Assembly (NCBI GenBank): GCA_903892415.1
Contig: CAITIQ010000096.1
Coordinates: forward strand, 1-41,492
Length of the DNA: 41,492 nt
Direction: 5' to 3'
Origin: an uncultured delta proteobacterium
GTDB taxonomy: Bacteria > Myxococcota_A > Polyangia > Polyangiales > Polyangiaceae
Shown piece after piece: positions 1 to 8,153 of the stretch. The position numbers and the translations under genes are program-made. The notes beneath the pieces are model-generated. The model saw nothing but the letters and a program-made list of their open reading frames with translations. It was not told where the DNA came from and did no database searches. Position 1 is the first letter of the stretch. Every line of letters begins with the position of its first letter.

Positions 1-80
1 ACAGTCTTGGAGCCGCGTGCCATCAGGCGACGTACGGCGTCCTTCTTGAATGAATCGGGGCGTAAATTGCGTTGTTGCAT
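1..80 (-). CDS. IS3-family transposase OrfA, N-terminal fragment
   Basis: The minus strand from 80 reads M-Q-Q-R-N-L-R-P-D-S-F-K-K-D-A-V-R-R-L and then runs off the window after 26 codons. The pattern 'F-K-x-D-A-V-R-R-L, then ARGSKTV' is the first helix and the start of the helix-turn-helix of IS3/IS2-type OrfA proteins, which bind the inverted repeats and are made alone or as an OrfAB fusion. An in-frame TGA lies 12 bases upstream of the ATG, so this is the first possible ATG. No clear ribosome binding site is visible. Only the N-terminus is present, so subgroup assignment is not possible. Confidence 0.6.
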   Translation of the reverse strand, partial: MQQRNLRPDSFKKDAVRRLMARGSKT

Positions 81-140
81 CGATGGTACTCACAGGGAGC
101 GTATCCCTTGCTGGGTGTCCACCAAACCGGGGCAGGCTCA
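1..140 (-). mobile_element. End of an IS3-like insertion sequence (partial)
   Basis: The left edge carries the 5' end of a transposase gene on the minus strand, preceded by an outward terminal sequence. On the minus strand the end begins TGAGCCTGCCCCGG at about position 140 and continues to GTGGACA near 116, which looks like an IS3-type terminal inverted repeat starting with TG. The other end and any target-site duplication lie outside the window, so the exact boundary (about 136-140) and whether the element is intact cannot be decided. Palindromic intergenic repeats begin immediately outside it. Confidence 0.6.
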
Positions 141-160
141 TGATGGCGCGGGCCGGCCTG

Positions 161-277
161 GACGAGCGAGGGATATGGGACGTCGGCCCCGGCGGGGCCG
201 AGCCCGGCGCAAATGGCGGTGGAGGCGTCCCATAACGGCGTGTCGCCCTAGACGAGCGAGGGATATGGGACGTCGGC
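161..277. repeat. 27-bp direct repeat pair containing GGGATATGGGAC
   Basis: Positions 161-187 and 251-277 are identical over 27 bases (beginning GACGAGCGAGG and ending GGGACGTCGGC), 90 bases apart. The second copy is the right half of the 45-bp palindromic element at 227-271. The first copy is a half element or an element whose left part has diverged next to the insertion sequence. Confidence 0.8.
227..271. repeat. 45-bp palindromic intergenic element, copy A
   Basis: The element begins GTCCCATA (227-234) and ends TATGGGAC (264-271), a perfect 8-bp inverted repeat enclosing 29 bases. A second element of exactly the same length and ends lies at 26346-26390. Both are outside confidently called genes. 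It resembles a REP/MITE-type dispersed palindrome; no coding role is seen. Confidence 0.7.
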
Positions 278-329
278 GGGCCAGGCCGCGCTTCACGGCG
301 CTTTCGCGCCACCGCCCCCCACAGCCCTC

Positions 330-2261
330 TCACTGCGGCGTGATCGGCACGGCCTTCACCCACTGCGGGCTGACGTATTGTGCGGCGAGCGTTTGGCCGG
401 GGATCCAGAAGGGGGCGCGGCTGGGGTCGATCGTGCCGTTCGCGAGCTCGGCGCGATCGATGGCCGTGACCCACAGCTGTTTGCACTGCGTTTGGCCTTG
501 GATCAGCGTGCATTGCGCGTTCTCTGGGCTCGCGGGGGTGAGGCGGTGTCCGTACGGGCGCTGGCTCGAGTAAGCGAGCCAGAGGTAGCGGCTTCCGACG
601 CTGGGCGCCCACTGCGGCCAGGTGCTGTGGAGCGTCGTGCCACCGCCGTTCGACCCTTTGACGAGATCGATCACGGTGTTGTCTTCGCGGCGCACCAGCG
701 AGATCTGCCCCGATTGGTTGATCAGCGATTGTTGCGTCTTGATTGACCACCAGCCGGAGGCGCGGGTGAAGGCGATCGCCGTGCCGTCTGGGGAGACGGT
801 TGGCAGGAAGTTGTTCTCGGCGGTGTCCGGGTTCCCAGGGGCCGGGGAAACGCGCACGGTGGGCGGACCGAATTCGAAGCTCTTGCTCCCGGCCATGTAC
901 GTCACCGGCAGCTCGACGATCGATGCGTTGACGACGTCATCTCCGAGCTCGCGCACGAAGTTCAGGTTCGAGTCGTAGGCGACCATCACGACGAAGGAAC
1001 CGTCGGGGGACCAATCCGGCATCAACGTCGAGGCGAGCCCGATCTCTCCGAGGCGCGCCGCGAGGTTGGAGGCGAGCGGCGTGTTGGTCTCGGGGTGAAC
1101 CAACGCAACACGCGTCTGCCCCGCAGTGTTCTGCGCGACATCGTCGGGCACGGTGAGGAGCATCGCTGGGCCGCTGATATCCTCGAGTGGATTGAACGTC
1201 GCGTAGGTCCCTCGAATGCCCGGCTGCGGTGCGAAGGTCTCCAAGAAGGACTGGCTGCTCTCGTCGTACGCCAGTGTGCCCACCTGGAAGTTCGCCCCAT
1301 TGAAGGAGTACGCGAAGCGCTTGCCATCGCGACTGATGCGGTGACAGCCCGAGCAAGGCTGGCCTGGCGCAAGCGCCGGCGCATTGGAGGGCAACGCGAC
1401 GTCGGTGCCCGCTGCGATATCGAGCACACGGTAGCTCCCGGTCGAGGTCTGCCAAACGTAGATGGCCGAGTCATCGATGCTATCCGCGCTGATCGTCAAC
1501 GTCCGCGGCGCGCCTTGTCGAAGCTCCCCCGCGGGACCGAGCCCATCCACCGACAGGCTGATCGGCGTGTCGAAGGTCGAGAGCTTGATCGTCTCCCAGA
1601 TCGCAGGCGGCAACATCAGTTCGCGTTGCGACGTGTAGAACGCGACGTCGAGCAGCCCCTCGGCCTGCAATCGAACGCGATACGCCGTGTTGCCGATCCC
1701 GGCGGCCCACTGCGTTTCGATCGGCGGCAAATTGGACGGTAGGACGACGCCGTCCTCCGGGTACTCGAGCGCCGGTGCGTTGTCCGCGTTCGGGTCGGGC
1801 GTGGCAGCGTCGAAGGCGTCGACGACCGCAGCCTCGCCATCGATCACGACGTCACCCACGACCTTGATCTGCACCTCGGCGCTGGCCGTCGCTGGGCCGA
1901 AGCTCGCGCTGATCGTTGCCGTTCCGGCGAAGCCCGCCGGCGTGAAGCTGCCCGCCGCGATGATGCCGAGGGTAGGGCTGTCGGTCGTCCATTCGGCTTG
2001 GGTCGTTACGTCGGAGCCGACGCCACCGGTCGGCGTCGAGGTCGCGGTGAAGCTGATGGGCGCGGCTGGTTCCAGCAGCTTCACCTCGACTTCCACCGTG
2101 GGCGGCGAGATGGCGAGGTCGCTCGAGCTCGTCGCGCCACCGGAGCCTGCGCTGCCGGCCGACCCTCCAGCGCCGCTCGACGTCGCGGTCCCGTCGTCTC
2201 CACACGACACGAGCACCACCCCGATCAAAGCAAACCCAGCTACAAACGTGGTCGCGCGCAT
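330..2261 (-). CDS. Lipoprotein with Ig-like region, CXXCH heme motif and TolB-like propeller
   Basis: Predicted 643-residue exported lipoprotein. The N-terminus is a lipoprotein signal with lipid-attachment Cys20 (VLVSCGDD), followed by a Gly/Ser linker. Residues about 50-135 look like a bacterial Ig-like domain. The remainder has repeated beta-propeller (PD40/TolB-like) signatures such as SRDGKRFAYS, SPDGSFVVMV and SPDGTAIAFT. A single c-type heme motif C303-S-G-C306-H307 sits immediately before the first propeller blade. Proteins combining a CXXCH with TolB-like repeats occur in myxobacteria; their function is not established. It is divergent from mpl with 55 bases between them. Whether heme is really attached cannot be told from sequence. 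Confidence 0.85.
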   Translation of the reverse strand: MRATTFVAGFALIGVVLVSCGDDGTATSSGAGGSAGSAGSGGATSSSDLAISPPTVEVEVKLLEPAAPISFTATSTPTGGVGSDVTTQAEWTTDSPTLGIIAAGSFTPAGFAGTATISASFGPATASAEVQIKVVGDVVIDGEAAVVDAFDAATPDPNADNAPALEYPEDGVVLPSNLPPIETQWAAGIGNTAYRVRLQAEGLLDVAFYTSQRELMLPPAIWETIKLSTFDTPISLSVDGLGPAGELRQGAPRTLTISADSIDDSAIYVWQTSTGSYRVLDIAAGTDVALPSNAPALAPGQPCSGCHRISRDGKRFAYSFNGANFQVGTLAYDESSQSFLETFAPQPGIRGTYATFNPLEDISGPAMLLTVPDDVAQNTAGQTRVALVHPETNTPLASNLAARLGEIGLASTLMPDWSPDGSFVVMVAYDSNLNFVRELGDDVVNASIVELPVTYMAGSKSFEFGPPTVRVSPAPGNPDTAENNFLPTVSPDGTAIAFTRASGWWSIKTQQSLINQSGQISLVRREDNTVIDLVKGSNGGGTTLHSTWPQWAPSVGSRYLWLAYSSQRPYGHRLTPASPENAQCTLIQGQTQCKQLWVTAIDRAELANGTIDPSRAPFWIPGQTLAAQYVSPQWVKAVPITPQ

Positions 2262-2316
2262 GCGCTAAGTCTCCCGCTTTTTGTCCGCGGAGGCCAACGC
2301 CGAGTAGGAGGGAGCG

Positions 2317-3780
2317 ATGTTCGTTCACTTTGTCGCCGTCGCTGGCACGGGCATGGGTGCGCTGGCGGGTCTTTTCAAAGAGATGGGTCATCGGGTGACC
2401 GGCTCCGACGTGGCTTTCTACCCGCCGATGGGTCCGGCGCTCGAGGCTTGGGGCATCGAGCTCAAGCAAGGCTTTTCGCCGGAGAACCTCGAGCCGCGGC
2501 CGGACTTGGTGGTGATCGGCAACGTGTGTCGGCCGAACAATCCGGAGGCGCGCGCGGCGATCGATGGCGGCCTGCCCTACGCCTCGATGGCGCATGCGCT
2601 CGCGCAGCACGTGCTCGAGGGTCGGGCCCCGCTGGTGGTCGGCGGGACCCACGGCAAGACCACGACCAGCGCGATGTGCGCGCACGTCTTGAGCGAGGCC
2701 GGCCTCACGCCCGGCTTCTTGATCGGCGGCATCCCAGCGAACTTCGGCGTCAGCTTCCGCATCCCCGGCGCGCGCCGTTTACCGACCGCCGGCACGCGCA
2801 AGAACCCACGCCGCACGCCGGTGGTGGTCGAAGGCGACGAATACGATACGGCCTTCTTCGAGAAGACGCCCAAGTTCTGGCACTACCGGCCCGAGGTCGG
2901 GATCATTACCTCGATCGAACACGATCACATCGACATCTACCCAAACGCTGCGGCCTACGATGCGGCCTTCAGCGGCTTCGTTGAGCGCATTGCACCGGAA
3001 GGTCTGCTGGTCGCCAGCGCGCACTCGGCACAGGTGGTTAAAATTGCGCAGACCAGCCGCGCGCCGGTGAGTTTTTACGCCCTGGCTTCGGATGAGGCCG
3101 CAGCTCCGCCTCACTTCTGCGGCGCGCCGGTGTTCGGCACCAGCGCCTTCGACTTGTACGTCGGCGGCTCGCTGGCCGGGCGCGTGAACATGGCGGTGCC
3201 CGGCGAACACAACATGCGCAACGCGCTCGCCGCGCTCGCGGCCTGCTGCCAGGGCTACGGCGTGGACCTCAAGCTGGCGATGAGCGCGCTCGAGTCCTTC
3301 CGCGGGGTGAAGCGCCGGCAAGAGTTGCTCTACAACATCGACGGCGTGCGCGTGTTCGACGACTTTGCGCATCACCCGACGGCCGTGCGCGAGACGCTCG
3401 CGGCGCTCAAACCGAGCGGCGGTCGTTTGTGGGCGGTGTTCGAGCCGCGCAGCGCGACAGCTTGTCGCTCGCTGCATCAAGCCGAGTACGCCGAGAGCTT
3501 CGGCAGTGCGGCGGAGGTGCTGTTCGCGCCGCTCGGTCGCAGCGACATCCCGGAGTCGGAGCGTTTGGATCTGCAGGCGCTGGCTAAGGAGCTCGAGGCG
3601 CGCTCGATTCATGCGCGAGCTTGTACGTCGGTGGAGCAGATCGTCGAGCTGATCGCCGCGGAGGCTCGCCCCGGCGATCACGTAGCGCTGCTCAGCAACG
3701 GTGCCTTCGGCGGGATCTACGGCAAACTCGAGGCCGCGTTGCGCGCCAAGCTCGCCGCGGCGCAACCTTCGGTTGACTGA
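2317..3780 (+). CDS. mpl: UDP-N-acetylmuramate:L-Ala-gamma-D-Glu-meso-DAP ligase (murein recycling)
   Basis: Mpl joins recycled tripeptide from cell-wall turnover directly to UDP-MurNAc, bypassing MurC/D/E. The 487-residue protein has the Mur-ligase layout: a Rossmann-like N-terminus (VAVAGTGMGALAGLFKEMGH), the ATP-binding loop G-T-H-G-K-T-T-T at residues 110-117, the central-domain VVEGDEYDTAFF and HDHIDIYP motifs, and a C-terminal domain with DDFAHHPTAV, which is typical of Mpl. It is about 30 residues longer than E. coli Mpl, partly from a basic insert around residues 150-165 (after FRIPGARR). The ATG is preceded by a strong AGGAGGGA ribosome binding site. It implies meso-DAP peptidoglycan and recycling. 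No other recycling genes adjoin it. Confidence 0.95.
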   Translation: MFVHFVAVAGTGMGALAGLFKEMGHRVTGSDVAFYPPMGPALEAWGIELKQGFSPENLEPRPDLVVIGNVCRPNNPEARAAIDGGLPYASMAHALAQHVLEGRAPLVVGGTHGKTTTSAMCAHVLSEAGLTPGFLIGGIPANFGVSFRIPGARRLPTAGTRKNPRRTPVVVEGDEYDTAFFEKTPKFWHYRPEVGIITSIEHDHIDIYPNAAAYDAAFSGFVERIAPEGLLVASAHSAQVVKIAQTSRAPVSFYALASDEAAAPPHFCGAPVFGTSAFDLYVGGSLAGRVNMAVPGEHNMRNALAALAACCQGYGVDLKLAMSALESFRGVKRRQELLYNIDGVRVFDDFAHHPTAVRETLAALKPSGGRLWAVFEPRSATACRSLHQAEYAESFGSAAEVLFAPLGRSDIPESERLDLQALAKELEARSIHARACTSVEQIVELIAAEARPGDHVALLSNGAFGGIYGKLEAALRAKLAAAQPSVD

Positions 3781-3799
3781 AGCGCCGAAGCCCCTATGC

Positions 3800-3990
3800 T
3801 CAACTTCGTTCCGCCGTCGTTAACCCATCGATTTATGAATCCCGAGTAAGCACGAACCCGGGAGCCAGCACCTCGGCCGTGGTGAGCAAGCCCAGATTTT
3901 TTCACTGGGAAGCCTAAAGCAGCCCGCCGGCACCCACCTAGCAACTTGCTAGGGGTTCCACGTCGATCGGGACCCGGCGGCGGGACGCTT
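3800..3990 (+). ncRNA. ssrS: 6S RNA (RNA polymerase sigma70 holoenzyme regulator)
   Basis: 6S RNA mimics an open promoter and binds the housekeeping RNA polymerase. A closing stem pairs 3807-3819 with 3975-3987: 13 bp including two G-U pairs. The apical hairpin CCCAG (3891-3895) / CTGGG (3905-3909) is flanked by GGTGAGCAAGC on the left and GAAGCCTAAAGC on the right, closely resembling the E. coli GGTGAGCATGC...GAAGCCTTAAAAC segment. The 3' side of the central bubble contains the small hairpin CCTAGCA/TGCTAGG (3937-3943/3947-3953), at the place of the corresponding hairpin in E. coli. Length of about 185-190 nt is typical. A terminator follows directly. Exact ends are estimates. Identification rests on remembered E. 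coli sequence and hand folding, not a covariance-model search. Confidence 0.85.
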
Positions 3991-3994
3991 ATGG

Positions 3995-4030
3995 ACGGGT
4001 CGCACACACATGCGGCCCGTTCGCCTTTTT
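3995..4030 (+). terminator. Rho-independent terminator of the 6S RNA
   Basis: ACGGGTCGCA (3995-4004) pairs with TGCGGCCCGT (4011-4020) in a 10-bp stem with one T-G pair and a 6-base loop. It is followed by TCGCC and a TTTTT run (4026-4030). It separates the 6S RNA from the operon starting at 4092. Confidence 0.8.
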
Positions 4031-4091
4031 GTGCCAAGCTCTTTCCGTCGCTGGAGAGGCGCCAGAAGGTGGTGATAGCTTCGCTCGCTCG

Positions 4092-4862
4092 ATGAAGCTT
4101 CGATCCCAGGGTACTTCTCGGGTTGTACGAAAGGCTGCGCTGGTCGCGGTCTTGTGTGTTTTGCCGTCCGGCGTGCTGGCCGCGACGATCAAGGGCAAGG
4201 TCGGCAACACGCACGATCTGCTCAATCCGGTTTGGAACGAGGCGAAGGATCCGGCCGCGCATCGTTTCACCTTCCGCGAGCCTTCGCCTTCGGTGCCGCC
4301 GGACGTGCGCATCTTGCGCGGTCACATGCAGAAAGAGCTGTGCATCGTGGCGTTGACCGAGGCCGACGCTCAGCCGCTCAAGACGCCGATTCGCGTGGTG
4401 ATCGAGGGCGGCCGGACGTCGGTGGTGACCTTGGTGGTCGCGCCCGGCCAGGAGATCCTGTTCGAGAACCACGACCCGACCGACCGCTCGATCTACGAGG
4501 TGAGCGGCAAGGGCCAACTGTCGAAGGGCGTGATGAAGCCCGACGCTACGCGCACGTGGACGCCGCCGGGCCCAGGCAAATACGAGTTCCGTGATGAACT
4601 CTCGCCCAGCCTGCGCTCATGGATCGTGGTCGAGCCCAAGGCGCACAAGGCGATCTTCCCCAACCGCAAAGGGGACTTCTCGATCGATCTGGAGCCGGGG
4701 ACATACACCTTGCGCACCTACTTCAGCGGTGAACCGGTGGGCGAGGCGATGCCGTGGGAGGTCAAGCCGCTCCCCGCCGAGCAGCCGTTGAAGGACCCGC
4801 TCAAAGCTGGGCCAGACAAGAAGACCGAGCCGGCCAAAGAGGCCCCCAAGGCGGGAGGCTGA
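4092..4862 (+). CDS. Exported cupredoxin-like / carboxypeptidase-regulatory-like protein
   Basis: Predicted 256-residue secreted or periplasmic protein. Starting at ATG 4092 gives a clean signal peptide (MKLRSQ...VLCVLPSGVLA, then ATIKG). The middle has the cupredoxin-like pattern 'PGQEILFENHDP...SIYEV', 'PPGPGKYEFRDE', followed by a short carboxypeptidase-regulatory-like strand set ending LEPGTYTLRTYF. In related exported proteins the segment after the Pro-Gly turn is FCDIHPxM and carries copper ligands; here it reads FRDELSPSL, so the Cys/His/Met ligands are missing and copper binding is unlikely. The tail is Pro/Lys/Glu-rich. It is followed after 2 bases by the membrane protein at 4865, so the two are probably co-translated. 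Role unknown, possibly a structural envelope partner. Confidence 0.8.
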   Translation: MKLRSQGTSRVVRKAALVAVLCVLPSGVLAATIKGKVGNTHDLLNPVWNEAKDPAAHRFTFREPSPSVPPDVRILRGHMQKELCIVALTEADAQPLKTPIRVVIEGGRTSVVTLVVAPGQEILFENHDPTDRSIYEVSGKGQLSKGVMKPDATRTWTPPGPGKYEFRDELSPSLRSWIVVEPKAHKAIFPNRKGDFSIDLEPGTYTLRTYFSGEPVGEAMPWEVKPLPAEQPLKDPLKAGPDKKTEPAKEAPKAGG

Positions 4863-4864
4863 TC

Positions 4865-6553
4865 ATGGTTTTGTCGCGCTTCTGGTACCCGATCTTGAGC
4901 TTGGCGTTGGCCGTAGCCGTGGGCGTGCTCTACATCGCGCACAGCTTCTACAACCGCCACACCGAACGTTGGATGAACGAGGCGCTGATGGCCGATGCCT
5001 CGGCTGTCGCGCTGTATTTGAAGGATGATGCGCGCAACCGCGCTGCGGCTTTGCTACCGGTCTCGCTCAACCCCGAGCTGCGCGAGGCGGTGGCCAAGAG
5101 CAGCGAGTCCGACGCCGTGCCGAAAGAGTCGCGCACCAAGGCGACCGGGGCGCTCGACAAGGCGCTCAAAGACGTGGCCGAGGATCAGCGCTTCACCAAG
5201 GTCTACCTTGTGGACGCCGACGGTCGCTTGGTCGCTCAGTGGAACTCGAACGACCGTGAAGACTGGAACCTCGGCGGTCATGCCGTCGTTGCCGACGCAC
5301 TGGCCGGCTGGATCCGCGATGACGCTTGGGTCGTGCGCGAGGAGATCATGCGCGTGGTCGCACGTCCGGTCGAACGCGACGGCGGCGGTGAGCCGATCGG
5401 CGCTGTGATCGGTCTCACGGCGGTGGACGCGACGTTCGCGCAGCGGGTCAATCAACGCACCGGCGCTTCGGTGGCGTTCTACTCGCTGGGCGTGCGCCGC
5501 AACTTCGGTGCGGCGCCGCACAGCGAGTCCGACACAGCGTCGCTTTCCCCCGGCGATTTCGACGTGATGCAAAGCGACATGAAGGAGGCCTCCGAGACGA
5601 AGGAGTACCAAGAGGTCGGGCGCACCTTGGTTCGCCGTCCGCGCCGCGACGTCGGCATCGTTTATACGCGCGTCCCCGGTGAGGCTTGGGATCTCGGCAG
5701 CGGCTACATCGTCGCGCGCAAGGTCACCTTGCTCGAGTCCCCGGCCGACTTCTTCCGCGCCGCCGACCAGACCGACAAAGACAAGGTGCCGACCGGCCTC
5801 TTGATCGGCGTCGCGCTCGGCCTCGGCCTGCTCGGCATTCTGTTCACGGTGATCGAGCATTCGATGCCGCTCTCCACCTTCCGCAAGAACGCCCAGGCGT
5901 TTGCTGCGGCCAAGATCGACACCTTCGCGCCCTCCAAATTCCGCGGCGCCTTCAAGAAGATCGCCGCCGATATCAACGACGGCGTCGACAAGGTCGCGGC
6001 CAAAGGCGGCATCACGCGTCGCGCTGCGGATCTCGAGTCGGTGATCGGTCCGCTGCCCGCGCAGCCGCAAATGAGCGCCTTCGCCGTGCCCGATGCAGCC
6101 CCGATCGACGAAAAGCCCAAGGCGCTGCCCAAGCCGCCGCCGGCCCCGCCGCCCAAGCCGAGCACCGGTGGTCTCGATGCGCCGCCTGCGCCGCCGCCCG
6201 CTCCACCGCCGCCGCCCAAGCCGAGCAGCGCCGGTATGCCTGCGGTGGTGGTACCGGCCGCTCCGCTCAGTGTGTCGGGCAGCTTGGTGACCGAGGAGCA
6301 GGTCGCACCGGCCTCGTCAGCGGCTCCTTCACCCGCCGATGAATTGGTCGAGTGGAAGGCCATCTACGAAGAGTTCCTGAAGATGAAGAAGCAGTGTGGT
6401 GAGTCGGTGGAAGGGCTCACCTTCGATCGCTTCAAGGGCACGCTCGAGCGCAACAAGTCCGCGTTGGTCTCGCGCCACACCTGCACCAGCGTGAAGTTCA
6501 CCGTGTACGCCAAAGATGGAAAGGCTGCGCTGCGCGCATCGCCGGTCAAATGA
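4865..6553 (+). CDS. Two-pass membrane protein with periplasmic sensor-like region and MXAN_5187-like C-terminus
   Basis: 562 residues. TM1 is at about 6-28 (PILSLALAVAVGVLYIAHSFY), then a roughly 275-residue extracytoplasmic region with Cache/dCache-like features (KVYLVDADGRLVAQW; IGAVIGLTAVDATFAQRV), and TM2 at about 308-332. A HAMP-like helical stretch follows, then a long Pro-rich linker at about 418-457, and a compact C-terminal domain at about 490-562 (EWKAIYEEFLKMKKQCGE...FTVYAKDGKAALRA). That domain resembles one described in myxobacteria as the MXAN_5187 C-terminal domain; I recall this rather than having checked it. No kinase or methyl-accepting domain is present, so signal output is unclear. 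ATG 4865 was chosen because it gives a standard N-in membrane anchor 2 bases after the upstream stop; the upstream extension is a shadow of the previous gene. Confidence 0.8.
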   Translation: MVLSRFWYPILSLALAVAVGVLYIAHSFYNRHTERWMNEALMADASAVALYLKDDARNRAAALLPVSLNPELREAVAKSSESDAVPKESRTKATGALDKALKDVAEDQRFTKVYLVDADGRLVAQWNSNDREDWNLGGHAVVADALAGWIRDDAWVVREEIMRVVARPVERDGGGEPIGAVIGLTAVDATFAQRVNQRTGASVAFYSLGVRRNFGAAPHSESDTASLSPGDFDVMQSDMKEASETKEYQEVGRTLVRRPRRDVGIVYTRVPGEAWDLGSGYIVARKVTLLESPADFFRAADQTDKDKVPTGLLIGVALGLGLLGILFTVIEHSMPLSTFRKNAQAFAAAKIDTFAPSKFRGAFKKIAADINDGVDKVAAKGGITRRAADLESVIGPLPAQPQMSAFAVPDAAPIDEKPKALPKPPPAPPPKPSTGGLDAPPAPPPAPPPPPKPSSAGMPAVVVPAAPLSVSGSLVTEEQVAPASSAAPSPADELVEWKAIYEEFLKMKKQCGESVEGLTFDRFKGTLERNKSALVSRHTCTSVKFTVYAKDGKAALRASPVK

Positions 6554-6579
6554 ACAAGCCGCTCCCGGAGAGGTTCCTC

Positions 6580-8130
6580 ATGTCGTTCAACTATCGAAGC
6601 GGGCGGCTCGCAGGCGTGGCTTCGGCGCTAGCCCTTGCACTCTCGCACGAGGCCCAGGCCTCCAACGGGCTCGATTCGCCGGACGTTGGCGTGGCTCAGG
6701 TCGGTCGCGGTGGCGCCTGGGTCGCGCGCGCCGATGATCCGATGGCCGTGTACATGAACCCGGCGGCGATGTCGTTCCAAGCCAACGGCGTTCATCTCGG
6801 CGCGCACCTGATGATCCAGAGTTCGTGCTTCACCCGCGTGGATGAGAACGGCGAGTCGATCTCGCCGGGTAACGCGGTCCCGGGTCCTGGTGAAGAGAAC
6901 GGTCCGGAAGCCGCGCAATGCACCACCGGCGTGTTTCCCAACCCGCAACTCGCAGCGGTGTTTCGCCCGATCGATCGGCTTGCGATCGGCGTGGCCATCG
7001 TTGCCCCGCACGCGGTGGGCAACGTTGATTGGGGCGAGTCGGTCGAGTTCGACTTCCTCGGTAATTCGCGCACGCAGCCTGCACCCGGCCGTTACCTGCT
7101 TGCCGGCCAGAACTCGATCTTGCTCTTTCCCACCGTCAGCGTGAGCTACGCGGTGATCCCGGATGAGCTCTCGGTCGGCGCTGGTTTCACCTGGGGCATC
7201 GCCAACGCCGAGCTCTCGACCTTCACCGAGGCTACCTCCGGCTCGGCCGAAGACGACTTCACGCGCGACGTAAAGGCGACGCTCAACACCAGCGACATGT
7301 TCGTGCCGGGCTTCGTGCTCGGCGCCAATTGGCGCGCGACCAAGAACTTCGATCTCGGCGCTTGGTTCCGTTGGTCCGATGCCTTCTCGGCGCGCACCGC
7401 CTTGAAGCTCGAGAGCGGCTATTGGCTGGCCGGCGGCACCAAGAATGAGCAGCCCTGCACGCCCACGGATCCAGGTTGCAACCTGACCGACATCGCTGAC
7501 GCCGGCAGCTTCCGTTTGGCCATCCCCGCCGAGGCCAAGCTCGGCATGCGCTACCACCATCCGCTCAAGGGCTCGGACCATCCGAGTTGGTCGGTGCGCC
7601 GGGACTACGTGCGTGATCCGCTCTCCGACGATCTTTTCGACTTCGAGGTCGATCTAACCTGGGCTCACAACAGCCAGGTCAAAGCGGTGGAGATCCAGTT
7701 CGATCCGGGCATCCCGGTGAAGGGCACGCCCGGAACGGTGCCGGAAGACGGTGATATCCCGCACAACTGGAAGGACGTGCTCGGGGTTCGCTTCGGCGGT
7801 GATTTCACCATCCTGCCCAACTTCCTAGCGGCGCGCGCCGGTGGCTTCTTCGAGGGCAAGGGCCAGGACGACGAGTACCTCAACCTCGATTTCCACATGG
7901 GTTGGAAGGCCGGCGTTTCCGCTGGTGGAACGGTGCGTCTCGGCCCGGTGGATGTGTCGATGGCTTACCAGCATACCTTCTATGGAACGCTGGATAACGG
8001 AGGCAAAGGCAAGGTTCGTGCGCTCTCGGGCGACCTATCTACTGGGTCCCGGAGCCAACAAGCTGTAAACGGAGGGTCGCTGGAATCGCAGCTGAATGAG
8101 CTGGCGCTCGGCGGTACCTTGCGGTTCTAG
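6580..8130 (+). CDS. OmpP1/FadL-family outer-membrane transport protein
   Basis: FadL-type beta-barrels move hydrophobic compounds such as long-chain fatty acids across the outer membrane. The protein is 516 residues from ATG 6580, which has a GGAGAGG ribosome binding site and begins a signal peptide ending ALALSHEAQA. An alternative ATG at 6550 overlaps the upstream stop but would lengthen the signal peptide by ten unlikely residues. After the cleavage site comes the family hallmark: 'DVGVAQVGRGGAWVARADDPMAVYMNPAAMSF'. The chain ends in a strand with terminal Phe (LALGGTLRF), as expected for BAM-dependent barrel insertion. It contains Cys pairs in extracellular-loop-like segments. It sits in a co-directional run between the sensor-like protein and trxB. 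Its substrate cannot be deduced. Confidence 0.88.
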   Translation: MSFNYRSGRLAGVASALALALSHEAQASNGLDSPDVGVAQVGRGGAWVARADDPMAVYMNPAAMSFQANGVHLGAHLMIQSSCFTRVDENGESISPGNAVPGPGEENGPEAAQCTTGVFPNPQLAAVFRPIDRLAIGVAIVAPHAVGNVDWGESVEFDFLGNSRTQPAPGRYLLAGQNSILLFPTVSVSYAVIPDELSVGAGFTWGIANAELSTFTEATSGSAEDDFTRDVKATLNTSDMFVPGFVLGANWRATKNFDLGAWFRWSDAFSARTALKLESGYWLAGGTKNEQPCTPTDPGCNLTDIADAGSFRLAIPAEAKLGMRYHHPLKGSDHPSWSVRRDYVRDPLSDDLFDFEVDLTWAHNSQVKAVEIQFDPGIPVKGTPGTVPEDGDIPHNWKDVLGVRFGGDFTILPNFLAARAGGFFEGKGQDDEYLNLDFHMGWKAGVSAGGTVRLGPVDVSMAYQHTFYGTLDNGGKGKVRALSGDLSTGSRSQQAVNGGSLESQLNELALGGTLRF

Positions 8131-8153
8131 TCGGTTGAAGGAGCTGTTTCCCC

